DNA of 64,000 bases from Heliocidaris tuberculata. Lineage: Eukaryota; Echinodermata; Echinoidea; Camarodonta; Echinometridae. Below, in pieces: positions 15,732 through 29,827 of this stretch. Position numbers and translations under genes: made by a program. The notes beneath the pieces were generated by a model. It made no database searches and was not told the DNA's origin. It saw only the letters and a program-made list of their open reading frames with translations. The stretch spans positions 4,133,577 to 4,197,576 of the forward strand of contig CM046845.1 in NCBI GenBank assembly GCA_025618425.1, in the 5' to 3' direction. Each line of letters opens with the position of its first letter. Within the stretch, counting starts at the first letter, position 1.

Positions 15732-17092
15732 ACTTGGAATGTTAAAATATATGAAATGTTTGGATCACATGTTGAGAGGAGGAATGTCTGGTATTTTTCA
15801 TTAGAAACTGTCATTGGGGGATTTGTTAGTTTCACTTGGTATAAACGCCACTGGGGGACGAAGGATAATTGTTAGTACTGGAAATCGAGATCTCCTGATC
15901 GGAGAGTGTGGACGTTTGTTATTTTTTTATTTGAAAACGGGATCTGGAGATGAGACAGTGTTGTTCGGAGTTACCTGTTATTGGGAAATAAATTATGATC
16001 AAGTAATGGAGGTATACTATGAATTCAAGTATTTTTCGTTTGAAATAAGGATACGATACATTTGAATTAGAAACCACGTGATTAGGGAGGGGTGAACGTT
16101 TAGTATATTTCAGTGGAACGTCGGATAATGTTGTTGTTGTTTTTTGTAGTCAATAATTATGTCTACATTTGTTCTTCCATGTTCTTTATCTTTCTTTTTC
16201 TCTTTATCTTTTAAATTCTTTCCTGCACTCATAGAGTCGTTGTATGAGTGTTATATAAGTGCTATGTGTTATTATTGTTATTATTATTAATTACGTTTTT
16301 GAAAATTAGCCTGATAAGGATCAGTTGATCGTAGAGATTATGTGTTATTATGTTCTGTTAGAATGCTGAGAGTGCGACCGTTTTGTCTATTTAATTATTG
16401 GAAATTAGGATTAGGTAATAGGCCAGTGAGGTTGTCTGATATCATTCCATGAAATGGAAGATGTCCGTTCAATTCACTTGAGCTGCAGGAGGATGTTTGC
16501 TCTAAAATCAAATGATGCTTGCATGTTTAAAGACATTCTTAAACGTTTGACTGTCTTTCTTTATATAGGGAAATGCCAAATTCTCTGAGTGAAACGACTT
16601 TGGATCGCGACATTGTTTTACGTTTTACTTTATTTCGGCATTGGCAATATTTTAAATACATACTTCTGATATTGGACTGTTAAAAGCGTCAATTTTAATT
16701 AAACTATAGAGCAACATAATATTCCATGAGTCTGAATAATTGCCTCCTCAACGGGAACCAATTTCTATATTTTACCCTTACATTAATTTAGTATGTGAAA
16801 AAAGACTTTAAGTGGCGCACAACGTTCTTTTCTGGCAGAGAAATGCATTTAAGAAAGATGTTTTAAAGATGTGTAATAGATGGTTTAAAAATATTTTAAT
16901 AAAGTTTAATATATTTTGATGCCAGCAGTATTGTTTGTTATTATTCTGTCAATGCAATCATAGTTAATAATGTTGTATATAACATATCTCATATTTGATG
17001 AATTAAGATTTTAGTTCATTTGGAAATGAAGTCTATTGGACTTCGAATTCTAAGTCTCTTCATCATTTTTTTTTTCGTTCTTGTTTTTACAG

Positions 17093-17135
17093 GTGCTGGG
17101 GAGTCTGGCAAAAGCACAATAGTCAAGCAAATGAA
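17093..17135 (+). CDS. GNAO1: G-alpha-o exon 2 (residues 40-54): P-loop
   Basis: This 43-base exon is too short for ORF finders but is unmistakable. It encodes the phosphate-binding loop GAGESGKST at residues 40-48, followed by IVKQMK. Lys46 and Ser47 contact the nucleotide phosphates and magnesium in this family. The acceptor is a pyrimidine-rich tract ending TTTTTACAG just before 17093, and the donor is GTAAGT at 17136. The incoming Gly40 codon and outgoing Lys54 codon are both split and restore the frame exactly. Confidence 0.97.
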
Positions 17136-17269
17136 GTAAGTACTTACTAATTATTTCATCATTTTATCAAAAAGTTTGAATACCAATAGATCGCTCTTCT
17201 AAATGAAACCGTAAAAGTTATATATTTTTCGTGATTCAAAGCGTTGCTGATCTACCATACCTACTTAAA

Positions 17270-18075
17270 AAACACACACTGTGTACTCCGCATTATCTCT
17301 TTGGTCACATTGCAAAGCATACACACTGCGATTTTTTCGCTGACCACACTGTGGGAAACTGTGTGCCATAAGGGCTCGTTCACATAAAGCGGAGGTTTTT
17401 GTATACTGAATGAATGGGAATGAAAAAGGGAAAGGTCCTACGCATACTCACTTATCTCAGTGTTAAAAGATACACACAAGTGGACTGCAGAACGCTTAAA
17501 AATTAGTCTTATAATGAAGGCAGTGTGAATAAGTCTGCTCCGACTCTCATATGTTCTCACATTATGGTGCATATACACTGTGGTTCTTTGTCTGACCACA
17601 ATGTATCAAACTGTGTCCAAACGTAAACACAGTGTGAATACAATGTCCTCTGAATTTTCATTGTGGTGCGTGCACCCTGTTATTTTCTCCCTGTCAACAC
17701 TGTGTCAATCTGTGTCTTACAACATGAACACAGTGTGAATACAGTGGGCTCCGAATCTTTACTGTGGTCATGTGGTGCTTGCACACTGTGATTCTTTTTT
17801 TTTTTACCACACTGTGTCAAACTATATCCTATAAAGGAAATATTGTATAAACACAGTGTGCTCGGAATCTCCCCTATAGTGTCATGATTGCACAGTGATT
17901 CTCTTTGGCCACACTGTGTTAAACTCTGTGCCATAACCTGAAAACAGTGTGAACAGTGTGTCCTCCGAATCTTCTAGGTGGACACATTTTGGTGGGTAAA
18001 CACTATGTTATTTTCTGTCTGATCACACCGTGTCACACTTTGTCAAATAATCTGAACATAGTGGGAACACAGCGT
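17270..18075. repeat. CACACTGTGTCAAACTGTG satellite array in intron 2
   Basis: Units with CCACACTGTGTCAAACTGTG-like cores recur near 17597, 17698, 17810, 17914 and 18025, a period of about 101-112 bases. Linkers such as AACACAGTGTGAATACAGTG and CTCCGAATCTT are shared between units. The core motif is shared with the intron 1 array but the linkers differ. Confidence 0.8.
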
Positions 18076-18760
18076 TTTCACGTAACTAATGGTATCATAC
18101 TTATCAAAGTCATGTCTTTTGTAACACTGTTCTTTCCGGCAGGAAAAGTAGATTCTGTGCCAAAATTGCGATTTGTTCAGTTAATTTGATACAAATTTAT
18201 AAGGAATCATTTCAAACAAACCGCTTGGCTTCAATGATCAAGCCTCTTTCATTTATTCATGAACTTATTTATGAACATGTATTATATATATTTTGATGTG
18301 TTTTCTTAAGAAAGTGGAATTAAGTAAAATTAAATTACAAGGAATGGTATTCAAATCATAATCTTGAAGCACGCACTTTAATATTAATTTTCACCTATAA
18401 GTGTAGATAATATGGTTGTTTATTTCACTCTAAGTTGAATATTACGCACTGTGGTCATATGAATAACATAAATGAACATAACTGAATAACATAATCAACG
18501 ATGTCGTATGGAGTCGTCATCTAAGGTAATGGAACCCGCCCCCACAGTGTGATGTTACTGCACGGAGGTGCCAAGGAGGAGAGTGTTCATTCACGAACGA
18601 ATTAAAGTTCGTTAAGCAATCGCAGATTGGAATGTAGGCCTATGTCCACCTCCTGTATCTACTGGAAGGGTTACGCTAGATCGAGGTCACAGCGTAACAT
18701 TCTACTATCACCAGACTCTATTCAACAAGGAGTTACCAGTCCTGTTTATAGTCTAGTGAC

Positions 18761-18916
18761 CAGGGCCCCGTTTCATAAAACTTTTTTTAATCAATAACAA
18801 GTTACAATAATTGTTATAAGCTACTGAAATCCAAGTTGAATCTGATTGGCTGAGAGCAAATTTGTCATAGAAATGGGGCAGTTGTTATTGATATCAAGTT
18901 TTATGAAACAGGGCCC
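18761..18916. mobile_element. fold-back MITE, type A (GGGCCCCGTTTCATAAAACTT)
   Basis: The 156-base element begins CAGGGCCCCGTTTCATAAAA and ends TTTTATGAAACAGGGCCC. Inside, CTGATTGGCTGAGAGCAAAT and TCAATAACAAGTT/TTGTTATTGA blocks continue the palindrome. Reverse-oriented and hybrid relatives are at 29828 and 38927. Confidence 0.85.
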
Positions 18917-19056
18917 AGGGGAGCGTTTCATCAAGCATTTGGTCAGTGATTTTTACCGACAAATTTGCTCTCAGCCAATCAGATGCATGGATTTCAGTAG
19001 CTTATAACAGTTGTCGGTAAAAATCACTGACAAAACACTTGATGAAACGCTCCCCT
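18917..19056. mobile_element. fold-back MITE, type B (AGGGGAGCGTTTCATCAAG)
   Basis: This 140-base palindrome begins AGGGGAGCGTTTCATCAAG and ends CTTGATGAAACGCTCCCCT. It abuts type A directly, with no spacer. The interior shares GCTCTCAGCCAATCAGAT and TAGCTTATAACA blocks with type A, in reverse orientation, so the two families are related. Confidence 0.85.
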
Positions 19057-20089
19057 GGACTTTTTCAACTGTAAATACGAGGCATCATTTCCATTGCGTT
19101 AATACCTGCGCTAATAAAGCCCGTGAAGTCAACTAGTGCATATACGTCAATAATTCTAAGCCAAATGACCCCTCATTTTCCACAGGCATCGAACGCAGTG
19201 TGCTTTCGTCGGACCACGTTAACGACTCCACGAAATCTTTGTCTTCAGGATAAAATATATTAAAATCCTACATTTTTCTGCTGAATTAACATTAATCCCA
19301 CTCTACAAAATTTCAACGAATTGTTGAAATTGTGATGAAGCATTATTATATCATTTGTGATATTAAAAGTCAGGCAACGTTTTTAACCTTTGTTATCGTA
19401 ATCCCCTCTGATGTGAGCGGATTAGATCCACCATTAATGTCTTTCGTGGTCCAAGGATATATCCTGATCCTTTGGTTTTATGGACCCAAACTGATATACG
19501 TAGTAATCCTTCATAAATTATGAAATACATTTTATTTTATGGTAAAGACATATATAACTGGAGATGTAATTCCCATAATCTATCCCCCCCCCCCCGATTT
19601 GGTAGCAAACGTCATTCGCAATTAAATTGCTTTCAATAATTATACTTATACTAACTTCACATTAAGTCACGTAGCTCGACATAAAGAAATCCTTATCAAA
19701 TGATAATACTGTGCTTGATGTAAATATTTTTATGATACTTGTGTGATCCTAAAGATTTATTAATTATACTTCAAAAATGTTTAATATAGCAGTTAGGATA
19801 GACATATCACGACAAGATATATTAACTAAAAAATTCTCTTCTTAAATTATTTCAAAATGACGTTAAACATGTCACATCAAAAGGGGCATAAACATAATAT
19901 ATATACGGTACAAACAAACAAACAAATAAACAAACAAAAATAGACAACTAACAGATCAAAGAAGAAATGTAGTCAAAGTTTTAGTCTTAGTTTTTGTCAT
20001 TTACATGTACATGTATATACACATATATTGTTCAGTAATCAGTACTATAATGCACCTTGATATATAACAGCAATACCCAATTCTTGTAT

Positions 20090-20345
20090 AGAGCTTATGA
20101 TATATTTACCAATATGTCTATGTGCTTCCAAAGAGCTTTGGATACCACCCGGATCTATCTAGCTGCTTTGATGAATGCGCTAAAGCAGTAAAAAAAAAAA
20201 AAAACCTCCTACAGGTATCTATCTACCCTCACCTCGGTTCGGTAGCATATATCTAGCCAAAGGATGTTAGTGTTGTTGGCAGGGATTTGAAACTCTTACC
20301 TTCTGATCCACAGTCAGGTGACTTATCCACTAGACCACGACACAT
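20090..20345 (-). mobile_element. tRNA-derived SINE
   Basis: On the minus strand the head reads TCGTGGTCTAGTGGATAAGT (A-box region, about 20322-20340) and GAGTTTCAAATCCC (B box, 20282-20295) with a tRNA-like spacing. A non-tRNA body with a T-run and GCGCATTCATCAAAGCAGCT follows. The B box is degraded and the arms do not form a full cloverleaf, so it is a SINE and not a tRNA gene. Confidence 0.65.
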
Positions 20346-23300
20346 GTAATTTACTGAATAAAAATATTAACTTGATAACCTTAATTTATCGCGGTCATTA
20401 GAGCTCCAAGCATGATTATGATTAATTGTTGGGTCAGTTGTTGCTTCGGGCACCTTCTTTTCTTTGTAGTTGAGTAACTCGTACATCCATTAACCTATTT
20501 ATTGACATCTAAAGGTCTACCTTTTAGACGCCTGCAAATTAAGAGTTCACATCCTTTTTTTTTGTTTTTTACAAATTTTCCTTTTAATGGCCCTATAATT
20601 TTGACAAGAAACATATAGTTTAATGCTGCGGAACCGATAATTTAATGTTCAATACATGTTAGCATTCTGACCATGTTTGCACAATGTATTTATTCAGAAA
20701 AGATTGTTACAAGCTCTAGTAGAGAGGATTTGAGTATGTCTATTGGTCTAACATTTAGTGTTAGCCGAATAATAATTTCCATTCACGTTTTAAAATCAAA
20801 AGTAAAATCAAAAATATAATGTTCAAGAGAATTCACAGAGAAAAGTAAAAGGTACTAGACCAATAGGGAAGCCGAGAACCAATTAGGAAGAGAACATTAA
20901 GACTTGGAGTGGAATAACACTACAAGAGCACAGAAATGTGTGGAAAATGTTGCACCGACTTCCATGATTTCAGTATTTATCCTCTGTTTTGTTGATTATG
21001 ACCTGTATGTATGTATGTATAGTTTCATTAATTTGTAATGCATGTGAACAAGATGAATTTCTCTATATGGACACTAAAACATTATAATATAAATTTAAAT
21101 ATAAATGATAGATATATTATGTTCAAGATATTCTGCTTAAAATTCATGTTAGATGCTATGAATAGTAAAGGATGAGATAGCTACACTGTTCTTTTGCTTT
21201 TGTTGGTTAACATTTGCAGTTCTCCAACATATACACTATAGAATAGGTTGGGTAAAAAAGGAACGTGCATATTTTCCTGGGTGAAAAGTTATCCAATAGT
21301 GGGTAGAATATACCCCAAAATTTGGCACAATTTGCCCAATATTGTGCAAAATTTTACCCTACTTTTTTAATAGGTTTCCTTACACAAGGAAGAGCACAAA
21401 AAGACTCGCAAGAGAGAAAATTAACACTCGGAAAGCTTCGACAGGACGAGCTCGCTAAATTTGGTCAAGGCATGTTCTTTGGTGACCTTCGATCTAAGCC
21501 GAAGCTTGTCCGATCATAAACCATTCCCTCTCATTCGCATTCCGAACCTCCAGTCGGAATCCGATTTATCATGCTAAAGCCACTCGTTTACTCATCTCCA
21601 TCTGAACAATTCATCAAGGTTTGGTAAAGAACGGCTGAATACGACTAAAGCAACTCGATCAGTCGCGGTATTAAGTCATACATTGACTTGACATGTAACG
21701 CTAATCAAATCTAAGATGTTTAAAGACACTAGATATTTTTTTTTATTAGGGTATCATGGAGGATAAGTGTAGTAAGAAAACAGTGATAAACCATTCATGG
21801 ACGGTTATTTTACAGATACGCTCAACCATGTTACTCATCATGCTCATGGGTGTCGAAGATACTTTTCCGTAGGATGCTGGGTAATTTTCTTATTTACGTT
21901 TGCTAATGAGAGATAATGGAACTACGGTGTTTAATGGACTTAATGAGAGGGATAAATACCCAAGGACACCAATGTGAGTGTGTTAGATTGCTGGTAAGCC
22001 AGTAGGTACCGGCGAGTATAGGACCATCACTGAAATCAACAACACCAGGCTATAGGCACTTCTTGCACTTCTTAAATACGGTATACCGGAAAAAATCACA
22101 CCGATGGTGTAAATAGCCCCGCCAACCAAAAATACTAGCATTGTTCAAGAGGCCTAATTAATGTATCTAGAAGGACGTACGAGCGACTGCTAAAGCAAAA
22201 CTCCAAACAACCTCAATTCGTATTCAACCAAAACAGTGCATTTTTCCCGATTTGGCTTAGAAATCTAGTTGTAATGTATGAATTTAGGCTATTACAACAT
22301 CCCCTCTAAAACAATGATTAAAGCCTACAAAGAACAGCATACGAAAAAAGACTTTTCTTGAGGAGCAAGAGACCGGGGACTATGGATGGTCGCTCCCTGT
22401 TAGTTCCAATCGATAATGTGTGTAGTTTGTTCCGTTCTTCCAAGAAGTTGTTATTGGGTGGGCTGATGAGGCGCAAATTTTCCAAGTATATAGTACGATA
22501 ACATCAAAGCCTGTGACATCTGTGCAATCTGGAAAGATTTAAATCTTCAAGATGTAATTGTTATTACCTGTATCTTTATTTCGACTAACCAATTACCCTT
22601 GTGGAAATGCATTTAAAGCAGGATGTCTTTGTAAGATTAAGATCTATTACTCGTGATCAGGATTTTTCGAAGAAAGCAAAAATGCTTTTATAGGTGTACA
22701 ACTGCATCCGGTTTTCATTGTAAAACCATATACGCACTTTCGCCATCTATGCCTTTTAAGTAAAGCATGCATGATTTCGTTATTAATCTTGAATCAAGCT
22801 TTGGTAGAAGGACATCATAACCTTTACTGGAGTTCCAGATGAGCTATTACTCAGACATTATTTAGTGTTAGACTTCAATGTCTTTTTCATTTTACTTTCA
22901 CCAGTTCACTCGTTTCTTCAAGTTGAAGATAAACTTTCGTATACATGAAATATAAGTTACAGTATGACAAGAACATGTAAGATGTATGCATAAAAACTAA
23001 AAGCCCTTTTCCATGGTTCCGTTGTAAGTACCAGGACAAATAATTTATAGTAAAAAAAAGTATAAGTGAATGGCTAGCCGTTTAAGCATTGTTGAGTATA
23101 AGTAACCCATTTTTTTTTAAGTTGACAGCACAAACAAAGCAACAAACGACATAATATGCAGTGTTATATTCGAAGATCCAGTTACGTCATGTAGAACACA
23201 TACTAACCTGGTAAAAATGTACTAGACCTCTTATTTCAAAAGGTTAAGGTAAACACTAGAATTTCTAGTTTCCTTTATCTCCACGTCCTAAAGCTTTCAT

Positions 23301-24613
23301 ATATTTTAGGAAAGAAAACAAAAAGTATTGAAAATTGATGGTAAAATAAACTCTAAAACAATTTCTAGGTAAAAGTTCAGTTATCAGAAATAAAGTTCAT
23401 TTACTTTCATGTTTTTTTATTTATTTATTTATTTATTTATATATATATATTTTTTTTTTCTTGGGGGGGGGGGGGGTTCAGTGGATGGTAATACAGTACT
23501 AACGTATAATGTGTGTGTGGGTGTTTCCGTGAGTGTTGTGTGTGTGTTCTGGTATACATGATATCATAGTCACCATGACTGTGACACCTAAAAGCACTAT
23601 CGGAAGGGCAAGCGCGATGAATGGACAAGTCCTATTTACCTCCTCTTTGAAAGCAAATGATTATCAAAAATTGTATTGATCCGAAGCGCGTATTCAGTAG
23701 GCATGGCCATTAAGCACACTAGTCCAGAAAGACTATAAATAATATTCAGTTTTGCCCTGCGAAGCAACCATAATATACACATCGATGCGAAAATATTTTC
23801 CAAGGTCAAATTAAGCGAGAAAAATCCTCGCTGGTCTTCGGGGTGGGTCGATAGCTCGATATTATCCAAAGCCGTCATTAATACGGTGGTACTACACTTT
23901 GTTAGAACCTCTTGAAAAATATATAGGATTGTTGGACCAGTGAACCAAAATGGAATATTATTCTCTTTTGAATAGCCTGTGTTGATCTTCCAGGATAAAT
24001 AAAAGTTCAGACACCTCTGTACTGTATGTTGTAGATCGGCTTTAGACCTGTCCTTCGTACTTTTCGAAGTGAAGAAAGTAGGAAGAAAAACATTACTTCC
24101 TTTAAAGAATGTCCCTACTATTGTTCTTATTGTTTAAAGGCAAAATTAGCGTAGTGATTTTATTACTTGAAATTTGTTGTTTGAGCTCTTGATTTGCGAT
24201 TCATGAATTAATTTTACCAATGAAATTAAGAATATTCAATATTCCATAACTTCATATCAACAAAATTCTTTAATTCCTACCTAAAAAAAAAAAGGCTGTG
24301 AATATTATGAAGTTATTCTACGTGGGTATTTTCTTAATGTGTTCATCAGTAAAAACCAATCAGGAAGCCAGCCAAGCAAGCAACCTACCAAACGAACCCA
24401 CCACCAAGATGGTGATGCGAGATAAGTAAATTTGCGGTTTGCATATCGGAACGCTGGTCGGCATTATTAAGTTATGCATTACTCATAAACGTCAATGTGT
24501 GTGAACCACCCACCTCCTCAACCTCACACACGCACTCACATCATCATGAGACATACACACCCACGCAGTGAGTCTTCATGATAGCGACGGTTCGTTGCCG
24601 CAGGACACATGCA

Positions 24614-25235
24614 TCTCTCTCTCTCTCTCTCTCTCTATTTCTCTCTCTCTTTCTCTCTCTCTTCCTGTCTCAGTGTACGTCTTTATCACCCTCTCTATCC
24701 CTTTCTCATTATATGTCTCCATCTCTCTCCATCTCTCTCTCTCTCCGTATGTGTCTCCATTTCGCGCTCACTCTCTCCCTCTCTCAGTTTATGTCTGCAT
24801 GCCTCTCACTTTAATATCAATATATTTCTCTTTCTCTGCCTCTGTATCTCTACCTCTCTGTCCCTTCTCACTCTGTGTATCTCTACTCATTCTGCCATCC
24901 TCTTTCATCCTATATGTATCTCTTCATATTTTTATCTGAACATCTGTATGACTTCTCTCTCTCTTTGTGTAACTCTCGCACATTCTCCCACCCTCTGTCA
25001 TTCTATCTCTGTCTCTCGTTCGCTGTCTGTATATCTCTACTCCCTCTCACTCTCTCTCCATCTCCCTTATCTCTCACTCTCTATCTTTCTTACTTTTTCT
25101 TTCTTTCACACTTTTCTTATTTCTTATTTTCACTCACACTTTATAGCCCCCTCTCCACCCCTTCTCTCTCTCACACACACACACGCACACACACGCACAC
25201 CCACACCAACACACACACCCACATACACCCTGTCT
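24614..25235. repeat. (CT)n then (CA)n simple-sequence tract
   Basis: Degenerate TCTC repeats run for about 550 bases and pass into CACACA at 25170-25235. The long Ser/Leu-rich frames here are repeat translations. Confidence 0.9.
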
Positions 25236-25493
25236 GTTTTCCTGCCATTTCGCCTCATACTTTTGTTCGTTTGTTTTTTGTTGTTTCTTGTTTACTTTAC
25301 CTCATCTAAACATCAATAAATGTCAACACGTTCCTAAGTCTGTTCTGTCACACTCATGTTCAACACACAACATTTAAAGAAAAGCGTCTCCCATTAAAAT
25401 GCTTTTGTGAAATGCAATATTTCGTACAGGCTGTATGTATTCCTTAAGCATCGTAAAGCTTATGCATGCTTTATCAAACGTAATTGCGGTAGT

Positions 25494-25516
25494 ACACACA
25501 CACACACACACAGGCG

Positions 25517-25553
<37 letters not shown>
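25494..25553. repeat. (AC)n(TA)n microsatellite
   Basis: A CACACA run passes into TATATA. A short reverse-oriented LINE-like tail (GAAATTTCATTTCATTTTCA) follows it. Confidence 0.85.
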
Positions 25554-28481
25554 TTACTAGATTTTTGAAATTTCATTTCATTTTCATTTTTCAAAGTAAC
25601 AATTGTGCAGTTAACAATGTAAAAATTAATTGACCTCGTAATATATATTGAACGGTCCCAATTATTTCTCTTTGGACAATGGGACCAAAGTTTTATTCAC
25701 CATAATATCATCGGCTTGGGATTTAAGCGTAGAAAACGCACTCGATATTTTTTTAAGCAATTGATTCAGAAAGTGTATATATAATTTTTTAAAAGGTATT
25801 GTTTCGAATTGCATTACTTACAGTTCTAATGACCGATAAGAAATATATCTTAATCTCTTGACCAATGGCTTTACTTACAGATTTCCAATACTTTTGTGTA
25901 CATTACTTTCTAAAACAATTTTGTTTTCAGTATTGTCAGGTGACCATATTTTTACTTTTTCCATTTTTTTTTTAAATCTTTTTTTGTGATTCAAAGCGTC
26001 TTTAACTCCGATTTGTGTCGCCCGTTCAGACTTTGCCCAAAGGGTAAAGAGAAAAGGGGAAAATTCAGGAATCAGCGTTTGATTTTTCTTTTCCCCCTTT
26101 ACCATGTTTAGCCTTTTACCATCCTGAGCACTCCACTGCTAGAATAGAGGATAAGTTGGCCTTTAAGATTGGTGTGGGTGTTGTGGTGAAATCTCAGGCC
26201 GGGTGCAAGGCGTGAAAGAGTGGTCGGTGTGTAGAATGGTGTGAAATGATTGTTGGACCTAACAGGGGTTTCCTGCAGTGGCAACCAAACATAGCGTGCG
26301 GCAGGTGGATCTGTTGGTCCTTAAATGACCCCAAGCGCCTTGCCTTAACCCCCGCACTCTCCTGAAAACATATCGCTCATACGTTACCAGAGAGACGTCC
26401 TAGTCTGTGGGAGTGAGAGAGCTTAGCCGCCAATCGAATCCACTCTAAAGGCCTAGGAGCATGGAATTGGTAGATGATAGACAAGGAGCAGCGGAGGTGT
26501 AGGTTAATGGTGAGGAACATCGATGAAAGACATAATCATCAAGATAGTTGGCTATAAAAAGGATGGAGCACGTGTCGTCTGGCAGCTAGCGATAAGAGAA
26601 CATTTACATCATAGCCTTTTATAGCTGCCTTAACCCTTTCAAGACAATTTACCACATTTTGTAGTTTGGCTCAATAACTTGTGATTCAGAACTCTAAAAA
26701 ATATACCAGATGCATGAGTAGAAAGAGCAAAAATTTCTGCACACGCTATGTCCATTTTTGTTACATGACAATATTGCGTTTGATGCCAGGAATTTTAAAA
26801 ACGAGAATAAGCTTCAAAATTCTTAAATCGGCAACACATTGAGAGATTCAAAATCATTGTTTTTTCTCAAAATTAGCAATTATTAAAACTTTTTGACAAA
26901 ATTCCTAACCATGTATATTTTTTTCAAAGATATTACACCTAAATAGAAGCATGTAGCACTAAAAGAAAAATATTATTTTTGCCAATTTGAAGAACAAAAC
27001 GTGATCAATTTAGCCCTTAAATAATTCCTGTCCTGAAAGGGATAAGCAGATCAAAAAGGTTTTTTTTTATCACGATGTGCCTTCATTCCAAGACGTGTAA
27101 AAAAAAAAATCTAATTACGTGGGGAAAAAAATATTAAACTAATTTCAAAACCGAAACACTCTGTAAGCATTAAAGTATATTATGTTAAAAATTTTATAGA
27201 TCAAACTCGTGTGTCATCAAGCCTTTGGAGAATGATGTTCCATATCCGTAATTTTTGTATTAACAGTGAGATAATATTTATAGTAAAATATTGGATCCAT
27301 TGATCTACGTATTATTGACGCGTTTTCTCTTGTCGAAATTTAATCAGAGAGAAAGGAGGATATGGGCGAAAATGACATGACATTTCAGTCGGATATTTAC
27401 TTCCTCCAAGGGGAACAATAAGCACCGAGCTTTTACCTTCACATTCTCTCACAACCGAAACTTAGGGCTATTGTGTAGGCGTCTCCGTTCGTTAAATGCT
27501 TAATTTCCCTTCGTACATCTGTATTGGATCGCCTTCAAAGGGCAAAAGTATTCCGTCGTAGAAATCAAAGATGTCGATATCATATCTCGTTCAAATTATC
27601 TTTTTGACCCTGCACATTTCACATTTCACAAGCCTGATTAGTAAAGACATAAGATGAAACAACTTTATTCAGGTTATTACAGTCTGTATTGTACCACCCA
27701 GTCATGACTGATACAAAAGAAATTCATGTTCATATTTTTGTTTTGCTTCCTTAATATAAACATTTTCCATTAACATGAAATAGATGTTCTTTTTTGCAAA
27801 ATATTATGAAATCATTTCATTATTTATATTATTGTGACATGCATCATTATGAGCTGAAGTTAGAAATTATAAACATAAATATTTTGGACAACTACAATGT
27901 TATATAATAACTTTTAATACACCTTCGGTAATTTCTTAAATGTCATGGTTGTAGTCAAATTTTGATGCAGTTAACGTTTTAGAAATTAAATACCGAGTTT
28001 CATTTCATATTCTTATCAACTTTCGAATTCAAAGTGTTATCTGAGTTAAACTAAGTATTTACCATTTTGAACAAAAACTTAGGTTACTGGAGTGTGTAGA
28101 AAAAGCATATAAAAAAAGTTCCAGGTTGTTGAAATAATTTCTTTATTAAAGAAAAGTAGGGTACAATACACATGATATATACACATAAACATAAGGTACA
28201 TTCAGCATGGTTCGAAGAGGAAAAAAAAATATCCGACAGAGTAATGAAATAAACATAAAAGTGAGAGTTACTATTGTACAAGGTCCATTTGCCGAAAATG
28301 GCGAATGGCAGGTTTGCATGATGTTTACCAAATACATGCACAAGAATAATGCAAATCTGTGACTCAACTATATGGATGTATTCTTACATGTTTGGCTGAT
28401 GAAAATGACAAATGTATAAAATTAAAACAAATTAAATATTGCGGATTTTACTTGTAATTTCGATCAGTAACTTGGACCTCG

Positions 28482-28482
28482 A

Positions 28483-28516
<34 letters not shown>
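28482..28516. repeat. (TA)n microsatellite
   Basis: About 35 bases of pure TA alternation lie in intron 2 some 430 bases before exon 3. Confidence 0.9.
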
Positions 28517-28523
<7 letters not shown>

Positions 28524-28943
28524 AATAAATATCAATTTGTACCAAAAAGAAAATCTAAGTCGCAAATCTTGTGTCTTTGTCTTACCTATACCCATTAAAT
28601 ACATGCATATCGTTTTGTAAAGAGAAATCATTTTAGATGACTTGAGAGTACGTTGTGTAAAGTGAACTTTCACCAAGGTTATCTAGCAATGTAAGTTTTC
28701 GACATATATTGAGTTGAGTGTTCCCTTTTTCTTGATGCCCACACACTTTGAATTATATTTCTTCACGGGTCCCAAGATGCTCAATACTAACCTCGTGGTC
28801 CATCCATTAATAATGAATGACCAATCTGTCCCCTTGGTCAGTTTCGATTGCAATGCTTTATATTATAGTGATACAAATGTAGCGACATGCACCAACACGA
28901 AAGCCTTTACTTATAAAAAATCTCATTTTTCTTTCTTTCTCAG

Positions 28944-29085
28944 AATTATACACGAGGAAGGTTTTACAGCAGAAGACTCCAAGGTGTACAGACCTGTCGT
29001 ATATAGCAACTTACTTCAATCAATGGTTTCAATGCTCAGAGCGAGAGAAAAATTTGACACTCCTTTCGGAGAGGAGGAAAGAGAG
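28944..29085 (+). CDS. GNAO1: G-alpha-o exon 3 (residues 54-101): helical domain, alpha-A
   Basis: The 142-base exon reads IIHEEGFTAEDSKVYRPVVY and onward through SNLLQSMVSMLRAREKFDTP to a glutamate-rich end. This is the linker and long alpha-A helix of the all-helical domain. IIHE-GF and Y-PVVYSN match the family. The stretch from about residue 77 to 101 differs substantially from the alpha-o and alpha-i sequences I remember, although the length is unchanged. The acceptor is TTTCTTTCTCAG and the donor GTAAGC at 29086, phase 0. Confidence 0.95.
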
Positions 29086-29730
29086 GTAAGCAGAAAGACT
29101 TTACTTTTGTGCTTTACCAAACACTAAAATAACTTTGGGAGATTGTCCATTGTTTTTTGATTCTCAGCCTAAAAGAATCCTTTAACTTGCCTTTTTAAGA
29201 CTTTGTTGGAAACCCACTGATTGCAAAAGCCTTAAACTATTTTCATGTAAATAAACTGGCGCCTCGAGTTAAGGATGTAATATTGTACCGAAACTAAAAC
29301 CCAGGTATGGACTTTTATTCTTTGAGGCTCACTAATGTTTCATGGATAGTCTTAAATTCATCATTATGTATAATGCAATCTTGTCATAATCTTTGCCATA
29401 TGAAGTGGAAACGAATAAATGTCAAATTATGTTAAAAGCAATTAATTACTGACAGATAGATACCGGAAACAGAAAGTTGAATTAATATCACATTGGTATA
29501 GAAACAGAGAGGATAATTTATTTCATATGAGTGTTTAGTGCAATATCAATTCATTAAATATATCAAGGTGCATGTGTATGAGGTGATGTAACAGTATTCT
29601 CTCGATGTGACTTGATTTATTCATTAAGTAGTATAGTCATATAGATTAACTCATTGACAACTGAATTATGTTATTACCCTTAGGCTTTATATAGAAACGA
29701 CCTGTTTCGAAAAGGCAATGGGTTAATTGC

Positions 29731-29737
<7 letters not shown>

Positions 29738-29768
<31 letters not shown>
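29738..29768. repeat. (TA)n microsatellite
   Basis: About 30 bases of TA alternation in intron 3. Confidence 0.9.
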
Positions 29769-29771
<3 letters not shown>

Positions 29772-29827
29772 GTGCCAATGAGAACTGTTAGATGAGGACT
29801 ATATTGTTTGTTCCAAGGAATCTACAA

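Larger units (their letters stand above)
17136..28943 (+). other. intron 2 of the G-alpha-o gene
   Basis: The intron is 11.8 kb, phase 2, GT-AG, and is the longest in the gene. Contents recognised are a satellite array (17270-18075), two abutting MITEs (18761-19056), a tRNA-derived SINE (20090-20345), CT/CA simple repeats (24614-25235) and an AC/TA tract (25494-25553). 21000-24500 and 25600-28900 show no recognisable gene or element. Confidence 0.9.

Noticed and set aside
20225..20345. Possible tRNA gene on the minus strand
   Set aside because: The A and B boxes are present but degraded and the arms do not fold, so it is better explained as a SINE head.
24568..25319. Ser/Leu-rich frames up to 236 residues that look like membrane proteins
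   Set aside because: CT-repeat translation in three overlapping frames, with no domain or splice context.
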